64,000 nt of DNA. It comes from Asparagopsis taxiformis. Taxonomy: Eukaryota > Rhodophyta > Florideophyceae > Bonnemaisoniales > Bonnemaisoniaceae. This document shows positions 18,270 through 28,859 of the stretch, in pieces. Where the stretch lies: positions 1-64,000 of the forward strand of contig JALQPE010002496.1 in the NCBI GenBank assembly GCA_030407315.1, given 5' to 3'. The first letter of the stretch is position 1. The number at the start of each line of letters is the position of its first letter. The notes beneath the pieces were generated by a model. That model was not told the DNA's origin. It ran no database searches and worked only from the letters and a program-made list of their open reading frames with translations. The position numbers were made by a program, and so were the translations under genes.

Positions 18270-18786
18270 AGTAAGTTTATACCTTTCACCTTTCGGTCTA
18301 TTTCAAGGTTTAGACCTTAGTATTGATCGGTATAACTTCTAACACTCTTGTTCTCTTCTCTCTGCAGTGTCTAGCAGTGACGAAGACCGCGTGGAACCGC
18401 GCACCGACGAGCAGCCTCCCAGGCTTCGTCGCGAGGGGGAGTCTCTTCAGGACCGGGTCTTCCGCAAAGCCTACAGCATCGCCGAAAGGAGGGATAACAA
18501 GAAGAAGTACGCCGCTCACAAGAAGGCAAACCGCTCGAGGTGCCATCACTGCAACGTCTTTCTCAACTCCGCCGAGTCTAGAGTCGCACACTTCAGCGGC
18601 TCTAGACATAAGAAGACTATCGAACGCCTCAAGGAAGGTGGTCTCAAGGTCTGCAAGCCCTGCGGTGTCATCGTTCGCACCCAGAGCGAGTTCGACAACC
18701 ACCTCCGCGGTAGTCGCCACCGTGGCATCGAGAAGACTCTCAAAGCCGCTAAAGCCTCTAGGGCTTCCTCCTCCTCCGATAAGTAG
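18270..18786 (+). CDS. Double zinc-finger protein in the retrotransposon leader, start codon made by splicing
   Basis: The contiguous frame has no ATG. A 97-nt intron (18271-18367, GTAAGT...TCTGCAG) joins the A at 18270 to TGTCTAGC at 18368, giving ATG TCT AGC. The product is 139 residues: an acidic start (MSSSDEDRVEP), a basic middle (RRDNKKKYAAHKKANR), then two U1/matrin-type zinc fingers, C-x2-C-x12-H-x5-H (CHHC...HFSGSRH) and CKPC...HLRGSRH, and a Ser-rich tail. Such fingers bind double-stranded RNA or act in splicing factors. The ORF lies upstream of gag in the same frame, separated by a stop and 183 nt. Extra ORFs here are uncommon for copia elements. It could be an element regulator or a captured host exon. 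Confidence 0.6.
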
Positions 18787-18969
18787 TACTCCTCTTCTCT
18801 AGACACAATAGAAATCTAGCTGATTTCTCTTTGATAAACCTTGTTTCTTGTTCTCCACTCATCTAGCTCTTAGCTAAAAGTCTTTATCCTATAGATCCCA
18901 GCTTGGTCCTAGACGACTATCGGTTGTCCACTTGGGAAGGGTCGAACAGATAAGACTTCCTGCAGAGCC

Positions 18970-21900
18970 ATGGAGAGCACTTCATCCGGCATTCGCATTG
19001 AAAAGCTGGACTACTCCAACTTCCACTCATGGAAGCAAAAGATGGAGCTCATCCTCGGCCACCGCGAGGTGGACGAAATGATCGATCCTGACCTACGTCC
19101 TCCACGCCCTGCAGACCAGGAAGCACTGTCCAAGTGGCTTCGCAAAGATAAGACTGCTCGGATGACCATCGGGATCACGTTGTCTGATGAGATGCTCAAG
19201 AACGTCTCACACACCACTACTGCTCTGGAAATGTGGCAGGAGATCTGTAACGTGCACCAAAGGCACACTCTCCTAAACAAACTAGCTGCAAGGCGTGATT
19301 TCTATACTGCCACTATGAAGCCCGGTGAACAGATGCTCGTCTACATTAATCGTGTTCGACAGATGGCCTCGGTCCTCAGCTCTATGGGCGTGATCATCGA
19401 CGACAAGGAAATGGCTATGGCTGTCCTCAATGGCCTTCCTTCTTCCTTCCAGACACTCATTACTGCTCTTGATGCTATAGGTGATGAGGACCCTACATTC
19501 ACCTTCGACAAAGTCCGAAGCCTCCTTCTCCAGGAGGAACGTAGAGCTTCTATTTTGAAACCTGGAAGCTCTTCTTCTGACTCGGCTGCATTATTATCTA
19601 GGTCTGGGAAACAGCCCGGCAGTAACCGAAAGAAATGCACTCATTGCGGTCGTACCAACCACACTGAACCGTATTGTTGGCAAAAGTATGGCCGTCCATC
19701 CCGCTCTCGGCCTGCACGGTCTAAACCTTCTGCTATGGTTACTCTCACTGATTCAGAAGGCAATCCTCCATCAAACTCTGTTTCCGCGTCTACTTTCCAT
19801 AATGATGAAGAGAAAGAGTATGTTTGTCTCATGTCAACTACTCCTGGATCTCTTCATACATCAACTTGGTACATAGACTCTGCTGCCACCTCTCACATGA
19901 CCTTCGATCGATCCATGTTTGTTTCCTATAATGAAATAACACCGTTCTCCGTAACTCTGGGAGATAAGTCTACCTCAATGGCAGTCGGCCGTGGTGATGT
20001 TCGTTTAATGATCTCTGTATATGGGGAAATAAAACAGTGCATACTTCGTGACGTCCTCCACGTTCCCTCTTTTGTATTTTCTCTCATCTCCGTCAGCACC
20101 CTCACTACTCGAGGCATATCGGTGCAGTTCAATAACAATACAGTCATCCTGACTCAGAACAACAAACCGATAGCCACTGGACGGAGAAGCAAGGGACTCT
20201 ATGCCATTGATCTCTTCTCGTCAGAGGCCCCAAAAGACCATGTGCAGCAAACAGCCTGTGTGGCCTCGCTACAGCTCTGGCACGAGCGGCTCGGGCATGT
20301 CAACAAATCCGGTATCTCACGCATGGAGCAGCTATCTGCTGTGAAGGGCCTTCGAATCAAATCTCAGAAATCAGATGCAGGTGCCCCATGTGAAGGATGC
20401 ATAACCGGCAAAATGCCCCGAGCAGCTATTCCAAAGCTCTCCGAAACGAGAGCATCTGAGCTACTCGAGTTGGTCCACACAGATCTGGCAGGGCCGATGG
20501 AAGTACTCTCGAAAGGGGGAGCTTGATACTTTGTGACATTCATCGATGACAAGTCCCGATGGCTAACGGTATACCCGCTCCACCGTAAGTCCGACTGTTT
20601 CGACTCCTTCCAGAGATTCCTGTGCATTGCTGAAACGCAAACTGGTTGTAAACTCCGCCAACTACGCTCGGATGGAGGGGGAGAGTTCTTCTCAAACGAC
20701 TTTACCTCCTTCCTCGACAGCAAAGGAATCAAACGTCAGACCACCTGTGCATACACTCCGCAACAGAATGGTGTGGCAGAGAGAATGAACAGAACCCTCA
20801 AAGATCAAATTCGTGCCATGCTCCATCACAGCAACACCCCATCCGAGTTCTGGGCAGAAGCACTCTCCTGTGCTGCCTACATTCGTAACCGTGTCACCAG
20901 CCGCTCCCTGCCAACTGGAAATACTCCGTATGAGATCTGGTATGGTAGGAAACCGAGTATTGCTCATATGCGAACGTTCGGAAGTAGATGCTGGTACAAA
21001 ACGCCTGATAAACTTCTTCAGACCCTTGATTTGCGGGCAAAGGAAGCAATTATGCTTGGATACGCAAGCTCCCAGAAAGCCTACAAACTATGGGACACAG
21101 CAAATGAAAAGGTCGTTGTATCGCGAGACGTAGTGTTCGACGAGCTGCAAAAGAAGCGTTTGCCATCTTCTGATACAGACTACAACAGCGTTGATGCTGC
21201 TTCTGAGTCCAATACTGAGCCATGGGATGGAGACAGCAAGTCTGGTCTCTCTACCAAACAGGATACTCCTCCTTCATCCCATTCGGACTCTGACTCTGAC
21301 ACCAACGCTCCACAACCTCAATCTCCTCCACCAACTCCCTCAGCATCTACTGATGAGTCTCTCCTTAACACTCCGCGTAAATCTTCTCGATCTCGTAAAC
21401 CTCCGGGTGAGTGGTGGAAAACAACTGCCCTTGTCTCCACTACTGCTGATACCACTCCGGAACATCTTCTTACCTTCACTGAGGTGACCAAGGGGGAGGA
21501 GAAAGATCTCTGGATTGAGGCCATTCAGTCCGAGATGGATTCCCTCGAAGCAAATGGCACCTGGATTCTGGTCCCCCGCAGTGAAGCTCTCAACCTCCTC
21601 ACTTCGAAGTGGGTCTTCAAACGCAAAGATGTTGTGAGTGAAACTGGTGAGCACTCGATCAAACACAAAGCTCGACTCGTAACTCGAGGATTCCAGCAGA
21701 AGTACGGCATCGACTACTCCGAGACTTATGCCCCCGTTGTCCAGTTCTGTACTCTTCGCATGTTCTTTGCGCTCACTGTCCACCACGATTTGCACTGCGA
21801 TCAAATGGACGTCAAAACAGCCTTTCTCTACGGAGATCTCGAGCAGGACATATTCATGGAGCAGCCGGAGGGATTCGTCGACTCGAAGCATCCAGACCAT

Positions 21901-23052
21901 GTCTGCAAACTGCAAAAGGCTCTATACGGACTGAAACAAGCTCCGAGGCAGTGGCATGCTAAGATCGATGACTTTCTCATTTCACAGCTCGACTTCCAGA
22001 GCTCTCCGTACGATCCATGTTTCTACGTCAGGTATCGTGACGACTCTATGATCATCACTGCACTATACGTCGACGATATTCTTCTTGCTTCAAGCAGTAG
22101 AGATATGTTGGATGAGCTGAAAGCAGAGTTCAGCAAGCGTTTCGAGATGAAGGATTGTGGTAGAGCTCGGGTATGTCTTGGCCTAGAGATTGCGCGCAAC
22201 ACCTCCAAAGGACTGCTACACTTGAATCAGTCTCGCTACGCTGAAAAGGTATTGGAACGGTTTGGAATGGAAAACGCAAGTCCGGTTGTTACGCCAATGC
22301 AAGCTCAGATCTCCGTCGCGGATACCGAAACTGAGCCCATCGACTCTACGCTCTATCGCAGAGCAATTGGCAGCCTGATGTACCTAGCGGTGGGAACTCG
22401 CCCTGACATCGCATTTGCTGTTGGGAGACTTGCACAGTTCGTTGAGGCCCCGACAAAAGCTCTCTGGGTAGCCGTTAAACGTGTCCTGCGCTACATCGCT
22501 GGTACACGGGACTTTGGCGTGATGTACAGAGCTACAGCAACACTTGCACCAGTCGGGTACAGCGACTCGGACTGGGGCGGTTGTACTATCAACCGGAAGT
22601 CGACCAGTGGCTATGTCTTCAAAATGGCTGGAGGAGCGGTGAGCTGGAAGTCTCGTAAGCAAGGCTGTGTAGCCCAGTCTTCCTCAGAAGCCGAATACAT
22701 GGCTCTCAGTGCAGCAGTGAAGGAGACAATCTGGCTGAGAAACATCGTTGGTTTCAGCAGCAGTACAAATCCTGCAGATCCTATCCTCATCAATGTGGAT
22801 AATCAAGGATCTATCAAAATGGCTAGGAACGATGCTTCTGGAACCCGCACAAAGCATATCGACATTCGGTACCACTTTGTCCGGGATTGCCTCCTCGAAG
22901 GGATGTTCGATATCGACTACTGTCCAACATCCGATATGGTAGCGGATGTCCTCACTAAGCCTCTGCAAAGGATTCAGTTCGTCAAGCTTCGTGAACTTAT
23001 GGGGGTAACTACCAAATCATTAATCGAGAAGGTCAAAGAGGGGGAGTGTTGA
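18970..23052 (+). CDS. Copia Gag-Pol polyprotein with one in-frame TGA
   Basis: One frame of 1360 codons interrupted only by TGA at 20524-20526. The N-terminal Gag (about 1-220) is of the UBN2 type. A CCHC zinc knuckle (CTHCGRTNHTEPYC) lies at about 224-237. The protease active site is YIDSAATSH. Integrase has a zinc domain (WHERLGHVN...CEGC), then catalytic D in HTDLAG, D in RSDGGGEF and E in NGVAERMN. Reverse transcriptase has LYVDDILLAS; RNase H has DSDWGG, SSSEAEYMAL and KHIDIRYHF. The stop falls in GGA-stop-YFVTFIDDKS, where relatives usually have Arg, so CGA to TGA is likely. Everything else looks intact, so the copy is a one-base null unless read through. Confidence 0.95.
23035..23046 (+). 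other. Polypurine tract
   Basis: AAAGAGGGGGAG abuts the 3' LTR and primes plus-strand synthesis. It overlaps the last Pol codons. Confidence 0.85.
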
Positions 23053-23534
23053 AGCACTGGAATTGGCCCTGAGGGGCTCAATTACGTGAGAAAACTTTGA
23101 CCCTCGATTTCTCCTAGAAGGAGTGCTCTATGCGCTCCGAAACCTATCTCATCGTGTTCAGCGTGCCCGAATTAGTCGGGTAGCAACTTCTCCGAAGCTT
23201 CTACGACCTTTCTTCATGGAGATAATAGCGTCTGAAGTTTCAATTTGTTTGGCATAGTTTCAATTAGTAATTAGAAATGCCAGGATGGGTTGCCATCATG
23301 GCAGAGGGGAAATGTTATGATAAGTGTACACGTGTGGGTGATATGATTGAGAAGCCCACGTGTACCACATTGGCAGCGGGTGTTTGCTAGGACAGACTGT
23401 CAGTGACAGTCTGTCTGGAGCAGCCATGTACAGGCTGTCCTTAGCACCGCCGACGCACCTCGGCGAGAATACAAATTATGTAGTGAGCTCGCAGATTCAA
23501 TAAACGCTCGGTAAGCGACCAATTCGTTTCAACA
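23047..23534 (+). repeat. 3' LTR
   Basis: 488 bp, same ends as the 5' LTR, one substitution. The Pol stop codon lies inside its first bases. AATAAA near the end could serve as the poly(A) signal. Confidence 0.95.
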
Positions 23535-23539
23535 GGAAT

Positions 23540-24594
23540 GGTATGGACGGCTGTAGGCGGCATTTGGTAACACATTGTGTTGTCTACACCCGGTTTGAGC
23601 TGGGTGTTGTGTCTAGTATGGTTGGAGGAGTGCACGAAATTTCGACCACGTGGTCGGAAATGGTTCAATTTTCTCACGACAGAGATTCTGAGTTTCGAAA
23701 TTCAAACTCGTTAAAGTGGGCTGGAGTTGGTGTGAACACCTCCAGGACCTCTGGGAAGGATCTGGTAACACATGTCCTGTGACTGCACGCGGTTATCCTC
23801 TCTGAAATCAACCATAGATTATCGGAGGGCAAAATCTACTCTTGGTGTCGTGTGGCACATTGACTATACAAAACCGTCTGTTTCCAGTTTTTATATACTT
23901 TACTCTCGAGTAGATAGGATTTCAGCTGTCCAAGTAAAGAATGGGCCATATAAATGTTTCATTTCAACACAAGCATTGTGCAATTCAACCTCTTCCAGGT
24001 CCAAAAACTTGTCCAGAGTACACTTCCAGGCCATCGCCTGGGAGCGTACTCTGGACAATTTTTTGGACTAAGTGCACTTTCAAGTGCATGCACTTGGAGG
24101 CATCCAGTCCAAATCTACGTCGTTCCGACAAAGTTGAATTTTGGCCATGGCCGAAATTCATCACATCTGTAGTTGTGAGAATCTGATGACCAAAATCGAT
24201 GCATTCTGCCAGCCCTAATGCGCAAGCCAGAAGCTTTACGGACAGATAAATCACCTTTCTGTACTCCCCAGAGCCACTCCAGCCCTTATACAGTACGGTG
24301 TTGAAAAGGGGGCCTCAGACAGTACGGTGAGACAGTGATTTTTACTGCCTCACTGTACAATGATCTTCAGGAAGTAGGATATTCTCTAGGCCTAGCACGG
24401 GAGAGAAAGATGGAAGCGTAGGCATGCAGAAGTATAGAGGCAATAGTATGTGTAGACTATGGCAGTGGTACAAAAGTATTTCATGCACGAAAAGGACTGG
24501 TAGAGTGACACTAGAGAAGTGGTGCTTAGCAGGAAGGGAGGTGGAGATGATGAAGGAGGACAACAGACATGAGATCGAGGGTTGAGACCAACGG
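23540..24594. repeat. Dispersed repeat unit 1, right of the retrotransposon
   Basis: The segment from GGTATGGACGGCTG through the CACGAAATTTCGACC and CTCGTTAAAGTGGGCTGGAG stretches recurs at about 24880-25090 and 25935-26150. Together with the hairpin element at 16745 it forms the first of three related units of about 1 kb, split by the retrotransposon. It also has one copy of the 172-bp satellite sequence at about 24095-24290 and a fold-back around GTCCAGAGTACACTTCCAGG (24007-24062). No gene. Confidence 0.6.
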
Positions 24595-24840
24595 CTTACA
24601 GACGGAGCAGTTTACCAGGGATGTTTACAGCAAAGTCATCGTTACGATGACTTTGCTGTAAGAAAACAATTCATTACAGTAGCCATGATTTTTTACCGGG
24701 TAAAAAATTCTTCGGCCACTGTAATGAAAACGTTTTCTTACAGCAAAGTCATCGTAACGATGACTTTGCTGTAAGCATCCCTGGTAAACTGCCTCAGCTG
24801 TAAGCGGCTGGGAGCTTGGTCCCTCCCTAACCTTGGGAAG
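24595..24840. mobile_element. MITE-like hairpin element
   Basis: Outer arms GGCTTACAGACGGAGCAGTT and AACTGCCTCAGCTGTAAGCG. Inside are two 39-nt odd palindromes (about 24627-24665 and 24738-24776), central bases T and A, flanking a stem around ACCGGGTAAAAAA. Same family and layout as 16745-17088. Confidence 0.75.
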
Positions 24841-25489
24841 GGTGAGCAAGGAATTGTGAAGCCGTAAAACATGGCAGAGGGATGGTTTGGACGGCTGTTA
24901 GCGGTGTTGGGGAGCACTCTGCGTCGTGCTAACCCGGTCTGGGCTGGGTGCCCTGCCTGGTACGGCGGGAGGAGTGCACAAAATTTCAAACACAATTTTC
25001 TCAAGAGTGAAATTCTGATTGTCGAAACTCAACCTCCCTAAAATGAACTAGAGCTGGCATGAGCACCTCCACGACGTCTGGAAAGGTACTGACAGCACGT
25101 TTTCGGAGCATTGGCGCAGCTGTTCTCTCTGAGATCAAGCATAGAGTATCCGTGGCCAGATTCTATTCCTGGTGCCGTGTGGCACAGTGACCACACCAAA
25201 TCACCCTTTTTACCAGACTATAGATTTGAGTTACTAGGAATCTAGCTGCCTTCAATACCAACATAGTTGGTAAGTAGGCTAGCCTAGGATTGTAGGAAAA
25301 TCAGGAAGGATGAGAGGGTAGGTATGCAGCAACATGAAGGGGGTAGTATGAGTAGATAATGGCGGTGGTAGACAAGGATTGCACTCACCGAAGGGTCGGC
25401 TGGAGTGACACCAGAGTCGACACAGGAAGGGAGGTTGGGATAGGCTGGGATGAAGGAGGACAAGAGACATGAGAGAGAGGGTGAGGCCA
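24841..25489. repeat. Dispersed repeat unit 2
   Basis: Second copy of the roughly 1-kb unit, aligned over the TGGTTTGGACGGCTG, GGAGTGCACAAAATTTCAA and GAACTAGAGCTGGCATGAGC segments. It is diverged from units 1 and 3 by substitutions and small indels. No gene. Confidence 0.6.
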
Positions 25490-25882
25490 GACCGCTTACA
25501 GCTGAGGCAGTTTACCGCGGTTGCTGACAGCAAAGTCATCGTTACGATGACTTTGCTGTAAGAAAGGAAACATTACAGCCGGCACGATTTTTTACCCGGA
25601 AAAAAAATTCTTGGTGATTTTTACCCGGTAAAAGTTATTCGCCCACTGTAATGTTTTCTTTTCTTACAGCAAAGTCATCGTAACGATGACTTTGCTGTAA
25701 GTAAACGTTTCATTACAGTATCCACGATTTTTTACCCGGTAAAAAAATTCTTGGTGATTTTTTACCCGGTAAAAATCCTTCGCCCACTGTAATGTTTTCT
25801 TTTCTTACAGCAAAGTCATCGTAACGATGACTTTTCTGTAAGCATCCCTAGTGAATTGCCTCAACTGTAAGCGGCTGGGAGC
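25490..25882. mobile_element. Compound hairpin element, three palindromes
   Basis: Three copies of the 39-nt odd palindrome (about 25525, 25664 and 25803) alternate with double ACCCGGT stems flanked by poly-T and poly-A. It is longer than neighbouring copies by one internal unit, so the hairpin module itself has been tandemly duplicated. Confidence 0.75.
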
Positions 25883-26560
25883 TTTGTCCCTCCCTCACCT
25901 TGGGAAGGGTGCGATAGGAATTGTGAAGTCGGGAACATTGTGGAAGGATGGTTTCGACGGCTTCGGGCGGCTTTCAAGAGCAATCTGTGTCTTGTTCACC
26001 CGGTCTGAGCTAACTAAAAAGTTCAGTATTGCGAGAGGAGCACGCAAAATTTCAACCACGATTTTCTCATGACAGAGATTCTGGCGGTCAAAATTCAAAC
26101 TCGTTGAAATGGACTAGAGTTGGTGTGAACACCTCTAGGACCTCTGGAAAGGTACTGCCTGCACATTTTCCGAGGCTACAAGAGGCTGTTCTCTCCAATA
26201 TCAAGCATAGATTATCGATGCGCAAAATCTACTCCTGGTACTGTGTAGCACATTGACTATACAAAACTGTCCGTTTACCGTTATAATACACCCTACTTTC
26301 AAGTAGGTAGTAATCTAGATATTCACTTTACATCTATGGTTATGAAGCAGGTTAGGCTAGGATAGGAGGGTAGGCATGGAGTGAAATGAAGGCAGTGGTA
26401 TGAGTAGACTATGGCAGTGGAAGACAGGTATTTAATTCACAAGAGGGGCGTGTGAAGTGACACCAGAGGCACGGTGTGTCACAGGAAGGGAGATTGGGAT
26501 GATGAAGGAGGAGTAGAGACTTGAGAGATGGGTTGTTGAGGAATGATTCTAGCTCCAGTA
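25883..26560. repeat. Dispersed repeat unit 3
   Basis: Third copy of the roughly 1-kb unit (GGATGGTTTCGACGGCTTCG, GCACGCAAAATTTCAACCAC, GAAATGGACTAGAGTTGGTG). No gene. The stretch 26560-26695 resembles 23930-24010 of unit 1. Confidence 0.6.
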
Positions 26561-26694
26561 CATAACTACATTGCTCCTCTATAGGCCACGGCAATCGACT
26601 CCAGCAGTCCAAGCAAAATGGACTATACGAATGTTTCATTTCAATATCAGAATTGTGCAGTTGAGCCTCTTCAAGGTCCGAAAACTTGTCCAGA

Positions 26695-27430
26695 GTACGC
26701 TTCCAGGCTACTTGAAGGCATCCAGACCACTTGCACATCGTTCCGACAAATTCAATTTTGGCCATCACATCTCCAGTTGTGAGAATCTGATGACCCAAAA
26801 TTGATACATTCTGGCATCCCTACCACGCAAGCCAGAAGCTTTGAGTACAATTAGACCATGTCTCAGTGCTCCCTAGAGCCACTCCATCCCTTCTAGACCA
26901 CTTCCACATCGTTCCGAAAAATTTCAATTCTGGCCATCGCATCTCCAGTTGTGGGAATCTGGTTGCCAAAAATCGATGCATTCTGTCAGCCCTAACGCAC
27001 AAGCCGGAAGCATTACGAACACATAGAACACTTTTCCGCACTCCCCAGAGCCACTCCATCCCTTCCAGACCAATTCCACATCGTTCCCACAAAGTTCAAT
27101 TTTGGCCATCATATCTCCAGTTGTGAGAATCTGATGGCCAAAAATCGATGCATTCTGTCAGCCCTAATGCGTAATCCAGCAGCTTTACGAACGCATAGAA
27201 CACTTTTCCGTACTCCCTAGAGCCACTCCAACCCTTACAGACCACTTCCACATCATTCGGACAAAGTTCAATTTTGGCCATCACATCTCCAGTTGTGAGA
27301 ATCTGATGGCCAAAAATCGATGAATTCTACCAGCCCTTCCACGCAAGCCAGAAGCTCCTAGTACAATTAAAACACGTTTTAGTGCTCTCTAGAACCACCC
27401 AACCCTTTCAGACCACTTTACAGCCTTTCC
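26695..27430. repeat. 172-bp satellite, four-plus tandem copies
   Basis: The marker CCAGTTGTGAGAATCTGATG (or a one- or two-base variant) recurs at about 26772, 26945, 27117 and 27287, a period of 171-172 bp. Units also share CCACATCGTTCC and GCCAAAAATCGATGCATTCT. A single diverged copy sits at about 24095-24290. Short ORFs through it repeat with the unit and are not genes. Confidence 0.8.
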
Positions 27431-27489
27431 CGCGGGGTCCGAAATCGTTTCCTTCTTCTTCCCGAGTGAGAAACATCAGTCCCTCTCGT

Positions 27490-27645
27490 ATGCTTACAGA
27501 GAGGTTGGTTTACCATGGTTTCTTACAGTAAAGTCATCGTTTCGATGACTTTGCTGTAATGTTTTGTTTTCTTACAGCAAAGTCATCGTAACGATGACTT
27601 TGCTGTAAGCAACCTGGGTAAACTGCCTCTGCTGTAAGAAAACAG
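27490..27645. mobile_element. Short MITE-like hairpin element
   Basis: Two odd palindromes (about 27522-27560, one arm altered to CAGTAAAGTCATCG, and about 27571-27609) lie between arms GCTTACAGAGAGG and CCTCTGCTGTAAG. It lacks the ACCCGGT stem, so it looks like a deletion derivative. Confidence 0.7.
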
Positions 27646-28540
27646 AATAGCAGTTCCGACAACTTGTCCTGAAATCCCGTCCTCCCGCACCAGCTCGTAG
27701 TCTGTTACCGTCACCCGAAGTAAGTCCTGCAACTACTGCAGTTCCTTCCCCGCAGAGAAATGTATTTGTCGATGCTCGGGCACTCTCAGACATGGCGAAA
27801 CTTGAGCTAGTGTATCAGGCACATGTTGTAGCAGCCGTACTTTGTGGTCAGTCTGGGAGCTATGCTACCTCTGGGCATATGGTGGTATACATGGGGTCTG
27901 TAATGATGAAGTCGTATTGCATGATTGCCGGGTGTGTGGAACGGGTGATCGAGGTCAATAGCCCTAGATATCGAAAGAGAATTCGTGTGCGTTCAAAGGC
28001 GGCTGGGCCAGAGTATACTGCTTTCGCTGCGCGGTATGGCAGTTGAGAACCAAGTATGGAATCTAGCAGGTGCCTTGCGTCCGCCAATCATTGGTCATCC
28101 ATTATGGATGATTATGGCAGCTTGACACAAGTTTGCCAATGAAGAAATTTAGCTACACATGTGTGGTTATAACCACGCAGTATACTGCAGTAACCTTCCG
28201 TGCAGTTGATATCAGTGTCAACAACATATCATCCTCTGCATATCTAGATGCCAACTTTGCATCCACCATAGGTACAGCAGCTTTATCTCTCGTCTTCAGG
28301 CGACAGCCTGATTGACATAAAATCCACTCTATTGCACCATATACATCCGCGATTCGAGAACACACGAAGTTAGTACAACGTTCCAATACTCTCATCACAT
28401 GATACCTGACAGTCTATGGGTACGATATTTATTCCGCAATAGACTAGCAATTGCTAGTCATTTTAACATGTACAATCTAGATCACTGCAGCACCTGTACA
28501 TTACAAACCTAATCTACAACACCTGCACTAGTCATTACAC
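27646..28540. other. Region without a recognised gene
   Basis: An 84-codon ORF at 27792-28046 (MAKLELVYQAHVVAAVLCG start, basic middle) is the only frame of note. I do not recognise it and have no other support. The rest shows nothing. Confidence 0.3.
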
Positions 28541-28772
28541 TTACAACAGCGATGAAAAGATGATCTTAAACTGCTCAATAATCCCCTTGCCGGTCACTGC
28601 CTCTGTCACAATACCGATGAAGAAGCCCATCATGGCAGCATGTCCATTGAGCTGCACAGCGAATAGGAAATAGCTATTTCGCGCGACCACTCGCGCTCAG
28701 CGCTATGTGCAGCCATTTCCTTGGCGATGCGGTTCTCCTCAAGACGCTTGTAACCGTGAAGCGTCCAGTGGG
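28541..28772 (-). pseudogene. High-light-inducible / LHC-like protein fragment
   Basis: The minus strand reads GYKRLEENRIAKEMAAHSAE, then in a second frame LNGHAAMMGFFIGIVTEAVT followed by GKGIIEQFK and a stop at 28541. The LNGxxAMxGF motif with TGKG is the chlorophyll-binding helix of HLIP/one-helix and LHC proteins of thylakoids. The two parts are out of frame; the junction has CTGTGCAG just before CTCAATGGA, so a lost intron boundary is as possible as a frameshift. The upstream part fuses directly to WD40 coding remains, so this is a truncated fragment. It indicates a photosynthetic host. Confidence 0.65.
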
Positions 28773-28859
28773 AAAACAGAACATTCAAATGAAATTGCAA
28801 TGAATTGCAATTGCTGAACAAAACGCAAGTCACCCAATCGAGATTGTGATATTCACGAG

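Larger units (their letters stand above)
17100..23534 (+). mobile_element. Ty1/copia LTR retrotransposon, recently inserted
   Basis: Two 488-bp LTRs start TGTTG and end CAACA. The flanking target duplication is GGAAT (17095-17099 and 23535-23539). Internal order is primer binding site, long leader with an intron and a zinc-finger ORF, Gag-Pol, polypurine tract. Domain order protease-integrase-RT-RNase H makes it copia type. The LTRs differ at one position (GTTTGTCATAG versus GTTTGGCATAG), so insertion is recent. The target is a repeat unit whose relatives lie at about 24880 and 25935. Confidence 0.95.
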
